Positions 26,557 through 35,585 of a DNA stretch of 64,000 nt are shown here, one piece after another. Origin of the DNA: an uncultured Myxococcales bacterium (GTDB taxonomy: Bacteria > Myxococcota_A > UBA9042); the NCBI GenBank assembly GCA_903883645.1, contig CAISBR010000066.1, forward strand, positions 36,266 through 100,265. Reading direction: 5' to 3'. Position 1 is the first letter of the stretch, and every line of letters begins with the position of its first letter. The translations under genes and the position numbers were made by a program. The notes beneath the pieces are model-generated. The model did not search any database. It was not told the origin of the DNA and was given only the letters and a program-made list of their open reading frames with translations.

Positions 26557-29016
26557 ATGCCCACCACGGTGGCCGCACCCGATCAGCGGCCAAGCGGGCG
26601 ACCGACGATGCAGGTGAAGATGGCTGTAAACGTAGCAGGTTGCCGCAAGATCGTGCTGCGCCCGACCCTGGCCTTGATGGCGGCGCTGCTGCTGGCGCAA
26701 TGGCTGGCGCCCCCACCCTTGGCTCCGCTGGCGACGGCCTATGCCGCCAACGCCGCCAAGAAACAGAAGAGCGCCACGCCGGCGACTATCCTTAAACAAA
26801 TTGCGACATTGCCAGCCGGCAAGGACCGCGACGCGGCCGTCGACGAGCTACTCGAATTTGGCGAACCGGCATGGGCTGAGGTCAAGGTGGCGCTGCCTAG
26901 CCTGGCGGCGATCGAAGGTGGTGCCAATGTGGTGGTCGACCTGCTGCTCGGCTTTGGCCCTGCCGCGCTCGACGAGATCGTGGCGTGGGGCCCCAAGCTG
27001 GCCGATGGGCCGGCGCTGCGGTTGTGCCGGCAGGTGCTTCGCTTCCCCAAAGACGACCGGCAAGCCGCACTGCTCGAAGCGCTTTTGCCCCGCAACGACG
27101 AGCAGATCCTGCTGCTGATCTTGCCCGAGCTCGTGACGCGCGACCGCCCGGCGGCCATGGCGCGGTTGGTGGTGCTGATCGACGACACCCGGCCCGGCGT
27201 GCGCAACTACGCGATCGACACGCTGGTGGCCAAGCGCTGGGAGCCGGCGATGACGCCCCTGGTGCGTCGGCTGGGCCAAGAGCGGCTGAGCGCCTCGCCC
27301 GAAAACTTGGGTCTGCGCAGTAAAATCATCCATGCTATCGCCCAGATTGGTGCGGATCGCGAAGCGCCGGTGCCGCCCTTGTTCGAGGCACTTGAGCTGC
27401 CCGATCAGCGCGAGGCCGTGCTCGAAGGCCTGCAAACGGTGGGGGCGCCGGCGATCAAAGCGGCGATCTACTTGCTGCAGACGGCCGAGCGGAGCCGCAT
27501 CGAGACTGCGCTGGTCGTGCTGTCGCACCTGCGGGTGGCCGCGGCGCCGCAACTGGTGCCGGTACTGGTCAATACCAAAGACGAAATGACGCGCACGCTC
27601 ATCGTCGACATGCTGGCCCACTTGGCCGTGCCCGAAGTGCGCGCCGAGGTGCTGCGCATGGTCCGCGAGCGCAAATTCCCTGACCTTGAGCAGGGTTTGC
27701 TGCTAGCGCTTACGTTGTACGACGACGATGTGCGCAAGCTTTTGCTCGAGATGCTGGTGGCGCCCGACATGCTGGTCCGCGCACTGGCCATCAAGCACCT
27801 GTGGCGCCTGGCGGATCCCGAGACGTGGCCCGCGCTGCGCAACGTCGCCGCCCGCGATGCCGATGTGGGGCTGCGGCTGCAAGCGCTGCACGCGATGGTG
27901 GGCTTGGGGGATCCTAAAGCCGCGGATTATTTGCGCAAACTGGTCACGGTCAACGAACTTGACGAGCGCCTCGAGGTGATTCGTCTGATCGGCCGCGTCG
28001 ACGACATGAGCGCGATTCCTGTGCTAGCGCACCAACTTGCCGACCCGAACGATGCGGTGTTTCGCGCCGCGCTGGCGAGCCTGAAGCGGCTGTCGTTCCA
28101 CAGTGGGCCGCGCCGCGAGGTGGAGTGGCTGGGCTGGCTAGCTGCGGAAAATACGCGTAAACCCGAAGACTTTGAGACTGTGCAGCCGCGTGGCCATCGC
28201 TTCACCGTCGACGGGCGCGAGATGGGCTGGCTCGAAGCGGGCAGCCCAGACGACAAGACGATCGTGGTGCTGGCCGCTGGGCCGCTGCGCGACGCCTCGC
28301 ACTTGGTGCCCACGGTGTGGCGATTGGCGAAAAGTTACCACGTGGTCGTGCCTCTGCGCGGCGTGAGCGCCCATACGGCGGCGACGTTGTCGGAGCAGGT
28401 GCTCGCGCAAGAACTGAGCAAGCTGCAACAGGAATTGGGCAAGCCGCAGATTGCGCTGCTGGCCGATCCCAGCGCGAGTCACTTTGCGCTGCGCTATGCC
28501 AACGAGCACCCCAAGGCGATCGCGGCGGTGCTGTTGCATGGCGGCCTGTGGCCCAGCCAGGCGGCGGTGCGGGCGGTGCCCGGGCAAGTGGCCGCGGCGA
28601 TGCAGTCCCCGTGGAAAGAAGACATGGCGTGGGCGCTAGAGCAAAAAGGCCTGCTAGTGCCCGACCTTGCCTTGCGTCAGCTGAGTCGGGCGGTGTACGG
28701 CACCGTGCTCGCCAACCCCGAGATCGCGCGCCTACTGCCGCAGCCCAGCTATTTTTACGATGGTTTTAGCGTTGAGGCGCACGACCGGGCGGTGGCCGAT
28801 GCCGGCGCATGGGACCCCAGCAAAGCCATGGTGCCGATGCTGATTCTGGCGGGTCAAAAGGCGCCGTGGGCCGAGATGAGCACGGCGGCGATTCAGGGCC
28901 TGCCGGCTAGCGTTCGCAAGCAGATCAAGCTGGTCAAGCTCGATGCCAGCGGCGCGATGCCCTTGGCCGAGCAACCCGACGATGCGGTGCGCGCTATCGA
29001 AGACTTTTTGAAGTAG
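26557..29016 (+). CDS. Secreted HEAT-repeat protein with C-terminal alpha/beta-hydrolase-like (apparently inactive) domain
   Basis: Multiple ~30-aa helical repeats (LRLQALHAMVGLGDPKAADYLRKLV etc.); C-terminus VDGREMGWLEAGSPDDKTIVVLAAGPLRDAS...FALRYANEHPKAIAAVLLHGG. Confidence 0.65.
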   Translation: MPTTVAAPDQRPSGRPTMQVKMAVNVAGCRKIVLRPTLALMAALLLAQWLAPPPLAPLATAYAANAAKKQKSATPATILKQIATLPAGKDRDAAVDELLEFGEPAWAEVKVALPSLAAIEGGANVVVDLLLGFGPAALDEIVAWGPKLADGPALRLCRQVLRFPKDDRQAALLEALLPRNDEQILLLILPELVTRDRPAAMARLVVLIDDTRPGVRNYAIDTLVAKRWEPAMTPLVRRLGQERLSASPENLGLRSKIIHAIAQIGADREAPVPPLFEALELPDQREAVLEGLQTVGAPAIKAAIYLLQTAERSRIETALVVLSHLRVAAAPQLVPVLVNTKDEMTRTLIVDMLAHLAVPEVRAEVLRMVRERKFPDLEQGLLLALTLYDDDVRKLLLEMLVAPDMLVRALAIKHLWRLADPETWPALRNVAARDADVGLRLQALHAMVGLGDPKAADYLRKLVTVNELDERLEVIRLIGRVDDMSAIPVLAHQLADPNDAVFRAALASLKRLSFHSGPRREVEWLGWLAAENTRKPEDFETVQPRGHRFTVDGREMGWLEAGSPDDKTIVVLAAGPLRDASHLVPTVWRLAKSYHVVVPLRGVSAHTAATLSEQVLAQELSKLQQELGKPQIALLADPSASHFALRYANEHPKAIAAVLLHGGLWPSQAAVRAVPGQVAAAMQSPWKEDMAWALEQKGLLVPDLALRQLSRAVYGTVLANPEIARLLPQPSYFYDGFSVEAHDRAVADAGAWDPSKAMVPMLILAGQKAPWAEMSTAAIQGLPASVRKQIKLVKLDASGAMPLAEQPDDAVRAIEDFLK

Positions 29017-29146
29017 TCGCAGCGATCGCGTCACGGCAGTGCGATAGCGCGCCTGCCCATCTCGACATTCGCCCGCCTTCGCGCCATGATTGCCAGCCGC
29101 GAAGCGCCTCGACGCAGGCGCCCAAAGTCAAGCCCGGAGGATCCAA

Positions 29147-29497
29147 ATGCCCTATGTGATTACCAGTCTGTGTATCGACTGCAAAGATACCGCCTGCGCC
29201 GACGTCTGCCCCGTGGAATGCATCTACGAAGTGAACGACGGGGTGAGCGGCTACGCCAACCAGCTGTACATCAACCCCGACGAGTGCATCGACTGCACCA
29301 ACTGCGAGCCCGCCTGCCCGTGGAAGGCCGTCTTCGAAGAAGACCAGGTGCCCGCCGTGTTCGCCGAGGATACCGAGAAGAATCGCGCGATTACCGACGC
29401 CATCGACGACTTTCACGTCGCCAAAGTGGTCAAGGATCACTCGCCGACGGCCGATCAGATCGCCGCCAACTTCGCCAAGTGGAACTACAAGGCGTAA
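29147..29497 (+). CDS. fdxA: FdxA/FdI-like bacterial ferredoxin (7Fe type)
   Basis: CIDCKDTACADVCPVECIYE and CIDCTNCEPACPWKAVFEEDQVP. Confidence 0.88.
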   Translation: MPYVITSLCIDCKDTACADVCPVECIYEVNDGVSGYANQLYINPDECIDCTNCEPACPWKAVFEEDQVPAVFAEDTEKNRAITDAIDDFHVAKVVKDHSPTADQIAANFAKWNYKA

Positions 29498-29520
29498 CTG
29501 CTTAAGTAGCCTGCGCGCGG

Positions 29521-29570
29521 CGCCCGTCGCAGCTGGACTTCGGTTCGCTGCGGCGGGCGTTCGCTTTTTT
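29521..29570 (+). terminator. Rho-independent terminator
   Basis: CGCCCGTCGCAGC / GCTGCGGCGGGCG stem (one G-U), 13-nt loop, then TTCGCTTTTTT, just after the ferredoxin stop. Confidence 0.75.
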
Positions 29571-29595
29571 GTTGGCACTTGGTCTGCGGGCGCGG

Positions 29596-30372
29596 CTACG
29601 GAAGAATCTTGGCCAGCGCCCACTGGTCGAGCCATTCGCTCGCCTGCTCGGCGGCACTGGGCAGGGTCATGCCCTTGGCCAAGCCAACGGCCACCGCCGT
29701 CGCCAAGCGGCACCCCGTGCCCCGCAGGTTGCGCGGCGCCCCATCGGCGAGCGGCGGCCAGCCAATCTTGTTCGACAGGGGGTGGAACTGCCCATCGGCA
29801 AACAAGAAATCTTGCCCAAGCCAGCGCTCTGGAGCGTGGCCGCCCTTGAGCAGCACTGGGCACGGCAAGCGGCGAGCCTGGGCTTCGGCCTCGCCCAAGT
29901 CGGTGGCGAGAGGCGCCTCAGCTAGCCAGGCCAGCTCGGGCCAATTGGGCGTGACTACGGCACATGCCGGCAACAATTCGTGCAAGAACATCGCCCGAAC
30001 GTCGGCGTGCGGCTCGTCGCCCCACAGCCAGCCGCCCGAAGTGGTGCTCAGCAGCGGGTCGACCACCAGTGGCATCGGGTGCCCGGCTACGGCGCGTGCG
30101 ACTAGTCGAGCCGTCGCCAGGCTGCCCAACATGCCGGTCTTGCACGCCCGCGGTCGTCCATCGGCCAGGGCGGCCGCCAACGTTGTCTCAAGCTCAGCGA
30201 GCGCGGTGGGCCAGGCGCCCAGCCACTTCCTGTCCGTCTGGGCCGTGCGCGCCGTTACGACCGGTCGGCCCAGAACCCCTTGCAGGGCACAGACTTCAAG
30301 ATCGGCGGCGAGCCCCGCCTGGCCACCAGGGTCTAGACCACCTACGAGCAGCACTGTGGGCGTTGTTGGCAT
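29596..30372 (-). CDS. thiD: Hydroxymethylpyrimidine/phosphomethylpyrimidine kinase
   Basis: VLLVGGLDPGGQAGLAADL, LVVDPLLSTTSGG, VVTPNWPELAWL, LLKGGH, NLRGTGCRLATAVAVGLA. Confidence 0.85.
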   Translation of the reverse strand: MPTTPTVLLVGGLDPGGQAGLAADLEVCALQGVLGRPVVTARTAQTDRKWLGAWPTALAELETTLAAALADGRPRACKTGMLGSLATARLVARAVAGHPMPLVVDPLLSTTSGGWLWGDEPHADVRAMFLHELLPACAVVTPNWPELAWLAEAPLATDLGEAEAQARRLPCPVLLKGGHAPERWLGQDFLFADGQFHPLSNKIGWPPLADGAPRNLRGTGCRLATAVAVGLAKGMTLPSAAEQASEWLDQWALAKILP

Positions 30373-30392
30373 GGCGTCCTCGTTTTCGCACG

Positions 30393-30785
30393 TTAGGACG
30401 CGCGGAACGACCGTGCAATGAGGCCAAGGCCGCCGCCGATGAGGCCGAGCATGGCCAGCAAAGTAGGCAAAGTGGTGGGTAAAAAGTGGATTTGCAGGCT
30501 GGTGATCACTTCGACGGTGAGCAGCACCAAGCTGCCGACGAGCATGGCCCAGCCGAGCTTGGCGCGCGCGTCGAAAAACAGCATGCCTACGCCGGCGATA
30601 AAGGGCACGGTCACGGTGCCGATCGAGCCGCCTGGGCCGTAGTTCATGCCGAAATAGCCGTGCCACATGCCGGCCGAGACCACTACCCGCGAAAACAGGA
30701 GGTAGAGACCCATGGCCGACAAGCCGCTGCCGATAAAGAAATGCGAGATGCCGCCTGGAGTTCCGCCTGCGCCTTCGATTGCCAT
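30393..30785 (-). CDS. Hypothetical four-TM membrane protein
   Basis: Hydrophobic segments in a 130-aa ORF 20 nt upstream of thiD. Confidence 0.5.
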   Translation of the reverse strand: MAIEGAGGTPGGISHFFIGSGLSAMGLYLLFSRVVVSAGMWHGYFGMNYGPGGSIGTVTVPFIAGVGMLFFDARAKLGWAMLVGSLVLLTVEVITSLQIHFLPTTLPTLLAMLGLIGGGLGLIARSFRAS

Positions 30786-30809
30786 GCTGCCTCCTGTGCC
30801 CGTTGCGTC

Positions 30810-32246
30810 CTATCGTACGCTGGGTGAGGGCGCTTGCCCACTTCCGTTGTCGCTCTGGTCGATGGTATCGCGAAGGTCGCGGCCCACGCACTCGCCGCGG
30901 CGGGCCCAGCAGCGTCGGCCCTCGCTGCACGCCTCCGACCTGCGGCAGTCGCTGTTGGTGCGGATGCCGCAAGCGGTTTCGCTGCTGTCTCCGGGTAGAC
31001 TTGCGGGGCGCCAACCGGCCAGTTCCTCGGCGAGGGGGCTGATGGGGCGGCAGCGGCCTTGCACCTGGCACACGCGGCTTTGTAAGCAATCTTGGCGGGT
31101 TTCGACCGAGCAGCGACCGTCGCGCGGGCTGCAGCGGCCGTGTTCGACGCAGACTTGGCTACCCGTGCAATCGTCGCGGCTGCTGGCCACGCACTTGCCG
31201 TCTCGGGCGCTGCACCAGCCGTCGCGGCGGCAGGCGAGGTGGTCGTGGCAGTCCACATCGCGAATTACTTGGCATACGCCGTCGCGGGCGGTGCAGCGGG
31301 CCTCGGCGCGGCAGCTGCGGCTGGCCTCGCAGTCGCCGCTCGACACGGCTTGGCAGCGTCCGTCTAAGGCCGAACAGGCGCCAACCTCTTGGCACGCCTT
31401 GCGTTTGCGGCAGTCGTCGCCGGCCGGTACGCACACTCCGCCTACGGCCGTGCAGGCGCCCTTGTCGCGGCAACCTACTGAGATTGCGCACCATTGGTCG
31501 CTGGCGGCCAGGCAGCGGTGGCCGACGGCCTTGCACGCGCCGGTCGTGGCACACAGGCTGCTGGCTTGGCAGCTGGCGTCGTCGCTGGCGCCGCAGGTGG
31601 CGCTGGCTCCGCCGGGCAATTCGACGCGGCTGCATTCGCCAAACTCTTTGCAGCGAAACGAGTTCTTGCATGTGCCGGCGCCGACTTCGCACTGGCCCTG
31701 GGCACCCACTTGGCAGCGGCCCAAGGCATCGCACGCGTCGCCACAGCGGCTGCGCGACAAGCCGCCGATGCTGCACTTGCCGGCGTCGGCGTGGCAGCGG
31801 CCCTCGCGGCGGCAGACGTTCGCCAGCTCGCAGTCGTCGTCGGCGGTGGCCGCGCAAGATCCTGAAACGGCCGAGCAAAGTCCGTCTTGGGCGCAGACTT
31901 CGGCGTATTCGCAGTCGCGGCGCTCGCCCACCGTGCAGTCGTGGCCGTGGGCGGTGCAGACGCCGCGCTTGGCGCACGAGGGGCTGCGGCGGCACATCTC
32001 GGGGTCGCTGCACAGCCCCGCATAACAGCTCAATTCACCACGGCAATCCGAGCGTTTGGCGCACGTGTCGCCGACCTCGCCGCGGGCAAAACAGCCGGGC
32101 AGGGCGAGTGTGGCAAAAATCCACAAAGTGAGGCGAATTGTCGCACCCTTGACCACGCTGCTTCCGTTGTGCCAGCCCCGGTGCCAGCGCCCGGCAGGCT
32201 TTGCCACGGATCGGCAGCAGTTGCAAGGTCGGGCCGTCCGGCGCAA
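30810..32246 (-). CDS. Cys-rich repeat lipoprotein
   Basis: Lipobox-like LTLWIFATLALPGC; repeated pattern CxAxDGxCxAxSxxDCxxSxxCxxxGxC; true start probably near 32156. Confidence 0.65.
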   Translation of the reverse strand: MRRTARPCNCCRSVAKPAGRWHRGWHNGSSVVKGATIRLTLWIFATLALPGCFARGEVGDTCAKRSDCRGELSCYAGLCSDPEMCRRSPSCAKRGVCTAHGHDCTVGERRDCEYAEVCAQDGLCSAVSGSCAATADDDCELANVCRREGRCHADAGKCSIGGLSRSRCGDACDALGRCQVGAQGQCEVGAGTCKNSFRCKEFGECSRVELPGGASATCGASDDASCQASSLCATTGACKAVGHRCLAASDQWCAISVGCRDKGACTAVGGVCVPAGDDCRKRKACQEVGACSALDGRCQAVSSGDCEASRSCRAEARCTARDGVCQVIRDVDCHDHLACRRDGWCSARDGKCVASSRDDCTGSQVCVEHGRCSPRDGRCSVETRQDCLQSRVCQVQGRCRPISPLAEELAGWRPASLPGDSSETACGIRTNSDCRRSEACSEGRRCWARRGECVGRDLRDTIDQSDNGSGQAPSPSVR

Positions 32247-32293
32247 ATTCCAGCGTGCCCGGCCAAGCGAGTTCGGGCGGCAGCGAGGCGCGC

Positions 32294-33808
32294 GTGACTC
32301 AGTTTTCTAGGCGGCAAATGCTCCAATTGCTCGCAGCTTCGGGCGTGATCGCCGCGTGCGACAGCGACCCCGCGCCCGCCACCAGCGCTGCGCCCAAGGT
32401 CTGCGACCCCGTCGGCGGCGGCGCCAGCATCAGCCATGGACCGATCTCGGGCGGCTGCGGCGCCACCAGCATCCGCTTGGCCGTGCGCCTAACGGGCCCC
32501 GGCAAAGTCGCCTTCGACCTTGTGGCCGGCGGCAAGACCGTGCGCACCGCGTGTGATATCGCTAGCGAAAGCAACGACTTTGCAGTCATCATCGACGCCA
32601 CGGGCCTGAGCACCGCCAGCGAATTCAGCGCCATCCCCGTGGTCGACGACGTACCTGTGCCCAGCCGCGCCATCGCCACCCGCACCTTTGCCAAGGCAGG
32701 GCAAGCCACTGATTTTAGCTTTACTTTTGGCTCGTGCTGCCGCTACGACGACAAGGGCGTGGGCACCAGCAGCATGGGCAAGGTCTTTGACGTCGCGGGC
32801 AAGCTGACGCCAAAACCCTGGTTTTTCGCGCAGATCGGCGACTGGACCTACCCCGACTACCTGTTTGCCGACAAGGGCCTCGACGCTAAGGGCAACAATT
32901 ACACGGCGTATCCGGCCGAGATCAGCAAGTCGTGGCACCGCCGGCTGATGGACGGCTACCCCCTGCGCAACTTGCTGGCGACGATGCCAGTGGTACATGT
33001 GTGGGATGATCATGATTTTGCAGAGAATAATGCTTGGGGCGGCGTAACTGGCCTGCAGAGCGACCGGGTAGCGGCCTTTGAGCGCTACTTGCCCAACTAC
33101 CCGATCGCCAAGTCGAAAGCGGGCGTGTGGCAGAAGTTTACGGTGGGGCACTGCGAGTTCTTCTTGGTCGATATGCGCTCGCAGCGCACCGAGCTAAAGA
33201 AGGCCCTGTATTCGCAGAAGAATGCCGACGGCAAGCTGGTGTGGACGTTTGCTGAGCCGGCGGGGCATACCATGCTGGGCCAAGAGCAGCTCGATTGGCT
33301 GCTGACGGGGCTAAAAACATCGAAAGCACAGTGGAAATTCGTGTTTATGCCGGTCGAGATCAACCCCCGCTACGACGCCGTGATGCAAAAAGCGCTGACC
33401 GATGCGCCCATCGCGGCGGTGCTCGAGGCCCTGGGCGATAGCTGGTGCGGCTACCCGAGCGAGCGCGACAAGATTTTGGCGCTGCACCGTACGGGCGCGG
33501 TCAAGAACATCGTTTTCTTGACGGGCGACGCGCACATGGGCGCCATGAAGGGCCGCGACGCCGATTGCCCGCCGATCCACATGGCCGCCAATCTCGACAT
33601 TACCCAGGCGCCGATTATGGACCTGATCGAGAAGTTCTTGATGCCTGCCAAGGACTTGTGGCCTGAGTGGTACCAGCTGGCGGCCGACCCGAACACGATC
33701 GGCGTGGTCAGGATTGTGACGCAGCCGAAACACCAAGTTGTTTTCGAGAGCTACGACCCAAGTGGCAAGCTTTTGCACGCGATGACGGTCGAGAGCGACG
33801 CCGGTTGA
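32294..33808 (+). CDS. PhoD-like alkaline phosphatase/metallophosphatase with Tat-type lipoprotein signal
   Basis: SRRQMLQLLAASGVIAAC; FTFGSCCRYDD, FAQIGDWTYPDY, VVHVWDDHDFAENNAWGG, VFLTGDAHMGAM. Confidence 0.82.
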   Translation: MTQFSRRQMLQLLAASGVIAACDSDPAPATSAAPKVCDPVGGGASISHGPISGGCGATSIRLAVRLTGPGKVAFDLVAGGKTVRTACDIASESNDFAVIIDATGLSTASEFSAIPVVDDVPVPSRAIATRTFAKAGQATDFSFTFGSCCRYDDKGVGTSSMGKVFDVAGKLTPKPWFFAQIGDWTYPDYLFADKGLDAKGNNYTAYPAEISKSWHRRLMDGYPLRNLLATMPVVHVWDDHDFAENNAWGGVTGLQSDRVAAFERYLPNYPIAKSKAGVWQKFTVGHCEFFLVDMRSQRTELKKALYSQKNADGKLVWTFAEPAGHTMLGQEQLDWLLTGLKTSKAQWKFVFMPVEINPRYDAVMQKALTDAPIAAVLEALGDSWCGYPSERDKILALHRTGAVKNIVFLTGDAHMGAMKGRDADCPPIHMAANLDITQAPIMDLIEKFLMPAKDLWPEWYQLAADPNTIGVVRIVTQPKHQVVFESYDPSGKLLHAMTVESDAG

Positions 33809-33868
33809 CCGGGGCAGCACCGGGCGGCACACTGAGTGCCCGGCAAGTTGCCGGCAGGGCAGGCGATC

Positions 33869-34810
33869 ATGGCGCAAGGCGAACCGGGCGACGACCTGCA
33901 GGCACTGATCGCGGCGATCGTGCAGCAAGTGCTCGAAGATCCATCGTTTTCGCAGGTTACGACGCCGGCGCCGCACGCGAGCGAACCGCCGATCCGACCG
34001 CGGGCGCTCGAGCAGATGATCACTGAAATTGCTCAAGAACTGTGGTCGCAGGCGCCGCTGCCGCCGGGGCGCCCGCTGCCGGGTCTAGACCGGCTGGCCG
34101 ATCGTGCCGCGCTGCCCAAGTTGGCCAAGGCCACGCCGTCGCGAATTGGCATTGGTCGCGCGGGCTTGCGTTACCCCACCAAGACCTATTTGGCCCTGCG
34201 CGCCGATCACGGTACCGCCAAAGAAGCGGTGGCCAGTACGCCCAGTCCGGGGTTTGTGCAGCAGCTCGGCGCGCTCGAATTGCATACACAAGCCGATGAT
34301 CTAGAAACGTTTTTGCTGCAGCCCAACCAGGGGCGCACGCTCGACGCGGCCTCTGTGGGTCGGCTGCGCACAGAGGGTAGCCGCGGTGTGGATGTGCAGA
34401 TTATCTTGGCCGACGGTCTGAGCGCCTGGGCGGCGGAGCGAAATCCTGGTCTTTTGGCGGCCTTGCAGCGCGAGCTGACGCGAGTCGGTTTTAGCCACGG
34501 GCGGCCTATCTATGTGAATCGTGCGCGAATCGCGGTCGCGGACCAAATCGGCGTGGAGCTGGGGGCCAAGGCGACCGTCATCGGCTTGGGCGAGCGGCCG
34601 GGGCTGGGCACGGGCGACTCCCTGTCGCTGTACTTGGCTTATAACCCCAAGATCGGCCAAGACAATGCCGAGAAGAATTGCATCAGCAACGTGCGGCCGC
34701 AGGGGCTATCGGTCGACGAGGCCGCGCGGCAAGCCGCCGAAATCCTAAAGAAAGCCCGCGAGATCGGTCAGGGTGGACTGGCGGTCGCGGCGCCGCAGCG
34801 CACTTGGTAG
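33869..34810 (+). CDS. eutC: Ethanolamine ammonia-lyase small subunit
   Basis: RIGIGRAGLRYPTKTYLALRADHGTAKEAVAS, DVQIILADGLSAWAA, VIGLGERPGLGTGDSLSLYLAYNPKIGQDNAEKNCISNVRPQGLS. Confidence 0.92.
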   Translation: MAQGEPGDDLQALIAAIVQQVLEDPSFSQVTTPAPHASEPPIRPRALEQMITEIAQELWSQAPLPPGRPLPGLDRLADRAALPKLAKATPSRIGIGRAGLRYPTKTYLALRADHGTAKEAVASTPSPGFVQQLGALELHTQADDLETFLLQPNQGRTLDAASVGRLRTEGSRGVDVQIILADGLSAWAAERNPGLLAALQRELTRVGFSHGRPIYVNRARIAVADQIGVELGAKATVIGLGERPGLGTGDSLSLYLAYNPKIGQDNAEKNCISNVRPQGLSVDEAARQAAEILKKAREIGQGGLAVAAPQRTW

Positions 34811-35554
34811 ATGCTGAACAAGCGAGGTTTGCGAATGGACCTTTCTCGCATTGAGCCCGCGTGGCTGCCCGACGGTCTGCAGCCCATCCTGCCGAACCTG
34901 TTGAGTTGTCGACTGATTCCCAATGTTGACCCGGCCTTGGCCAGCAAGCTGGGCGCCACCGATCGCCACGTATCGCTGGGGCTGGTTACGGTAGACCAAG
35001 ACGACTCGACGTACGCGGCCCTGGACCACGCGACCAAGTTTGCCGACGTCGAAGTGATCTATGCGCGCAGTTTTTATGCCGGCTCGGGCAACGCATCGGG
35101 GCCATTATCTGGCGAAATCCTTGGCATTTTGGCTGGTCCTGACCCGGATGAAGTGGCCGAAGGTCTAGCCGCTCTGCGCGAGTACTTGCTGCGCTCGGCG
35201 TGCTTTTACAGGCCGGCCAAGGCGGCGAACGCGGTGTCGTTCTTTCCGCATGTGATCCCCGAGACAGGTCATTACCTGAGTCGTTTGGCGGGGATCGAAC
35301 GCGGTGAGCCGCTGGCTTATCTGATTGCGCCGCCGGTCGAGGCGATGGTGGCCCTAGATGCTGCCCTAAAGGCTGCCGATGTGCGCCTGTGCCAGTTTTT
35401 TGGCCCGCCGACGGAAACGAACTTTGGTGGAGCGTACTTAACGGGTCGCTTGGCCGAAGTTGAGGCGGCGGCGGCGGCCTTTGCGGCGGCGGTCGTCGAT
35501 GTCGCCGAGCGCCCCTTGCAGGCGGCACGTCGCCCCGACCGTTTGCGCAACTAG
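34811..35554 (+). CDS. eutL: Bacterial microcompartment shell protein EutL (BMC-T)
   Basis: HVSLGLVTVDQDDSTYAALDHATKFADVEVIYARSFYAGSGNASGPLSGEILGILAGPDPDEV, AYLIAPPVEAMVALDAALKAADV, PPTETNFGGAYLTG. Confidence 0.9.
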   Translation: MLNKRGLRMDLSRIEPAWLPDGLQPILPNLLSCRLIPNVDPALASKLGATDRHVSLGLVTVDQDDSTYAALDHATKFADVEVIYARSFYAGSGNASGPLSGEILGILAGPDPDEVAEGLAALREYLLRSACFYRPAKAANAVSFFPHVIPETGHYLSRLAGIERGEPLAYLIAPPVEAMVALDAALKAADVRLCQFFGPPTETNFGGAYLTGRLAEVEAAAAAFAAAVVDVAERPLQAARRPDRLRN

Positions 35555-35585
35555 CTGCCACTTGCGGCAACCTGGCGTCGTCACC

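Noticed and set aside
30712-32025. 437-aa forward ORF rich in Ser/Gln/Trp/Arg
   Set aside because: Antisense shadow of the reverse-strand Cys-rich lipoprotein at 30810-32246, which has a lipobox and ordered Cys pattern.
33809-33868. Cobalamin riboswitch ahead of eutC
   Set aside because: Only about 60 bp separate the phosphatase stop and the eutC start; too short and no recognisable B12-box structure.
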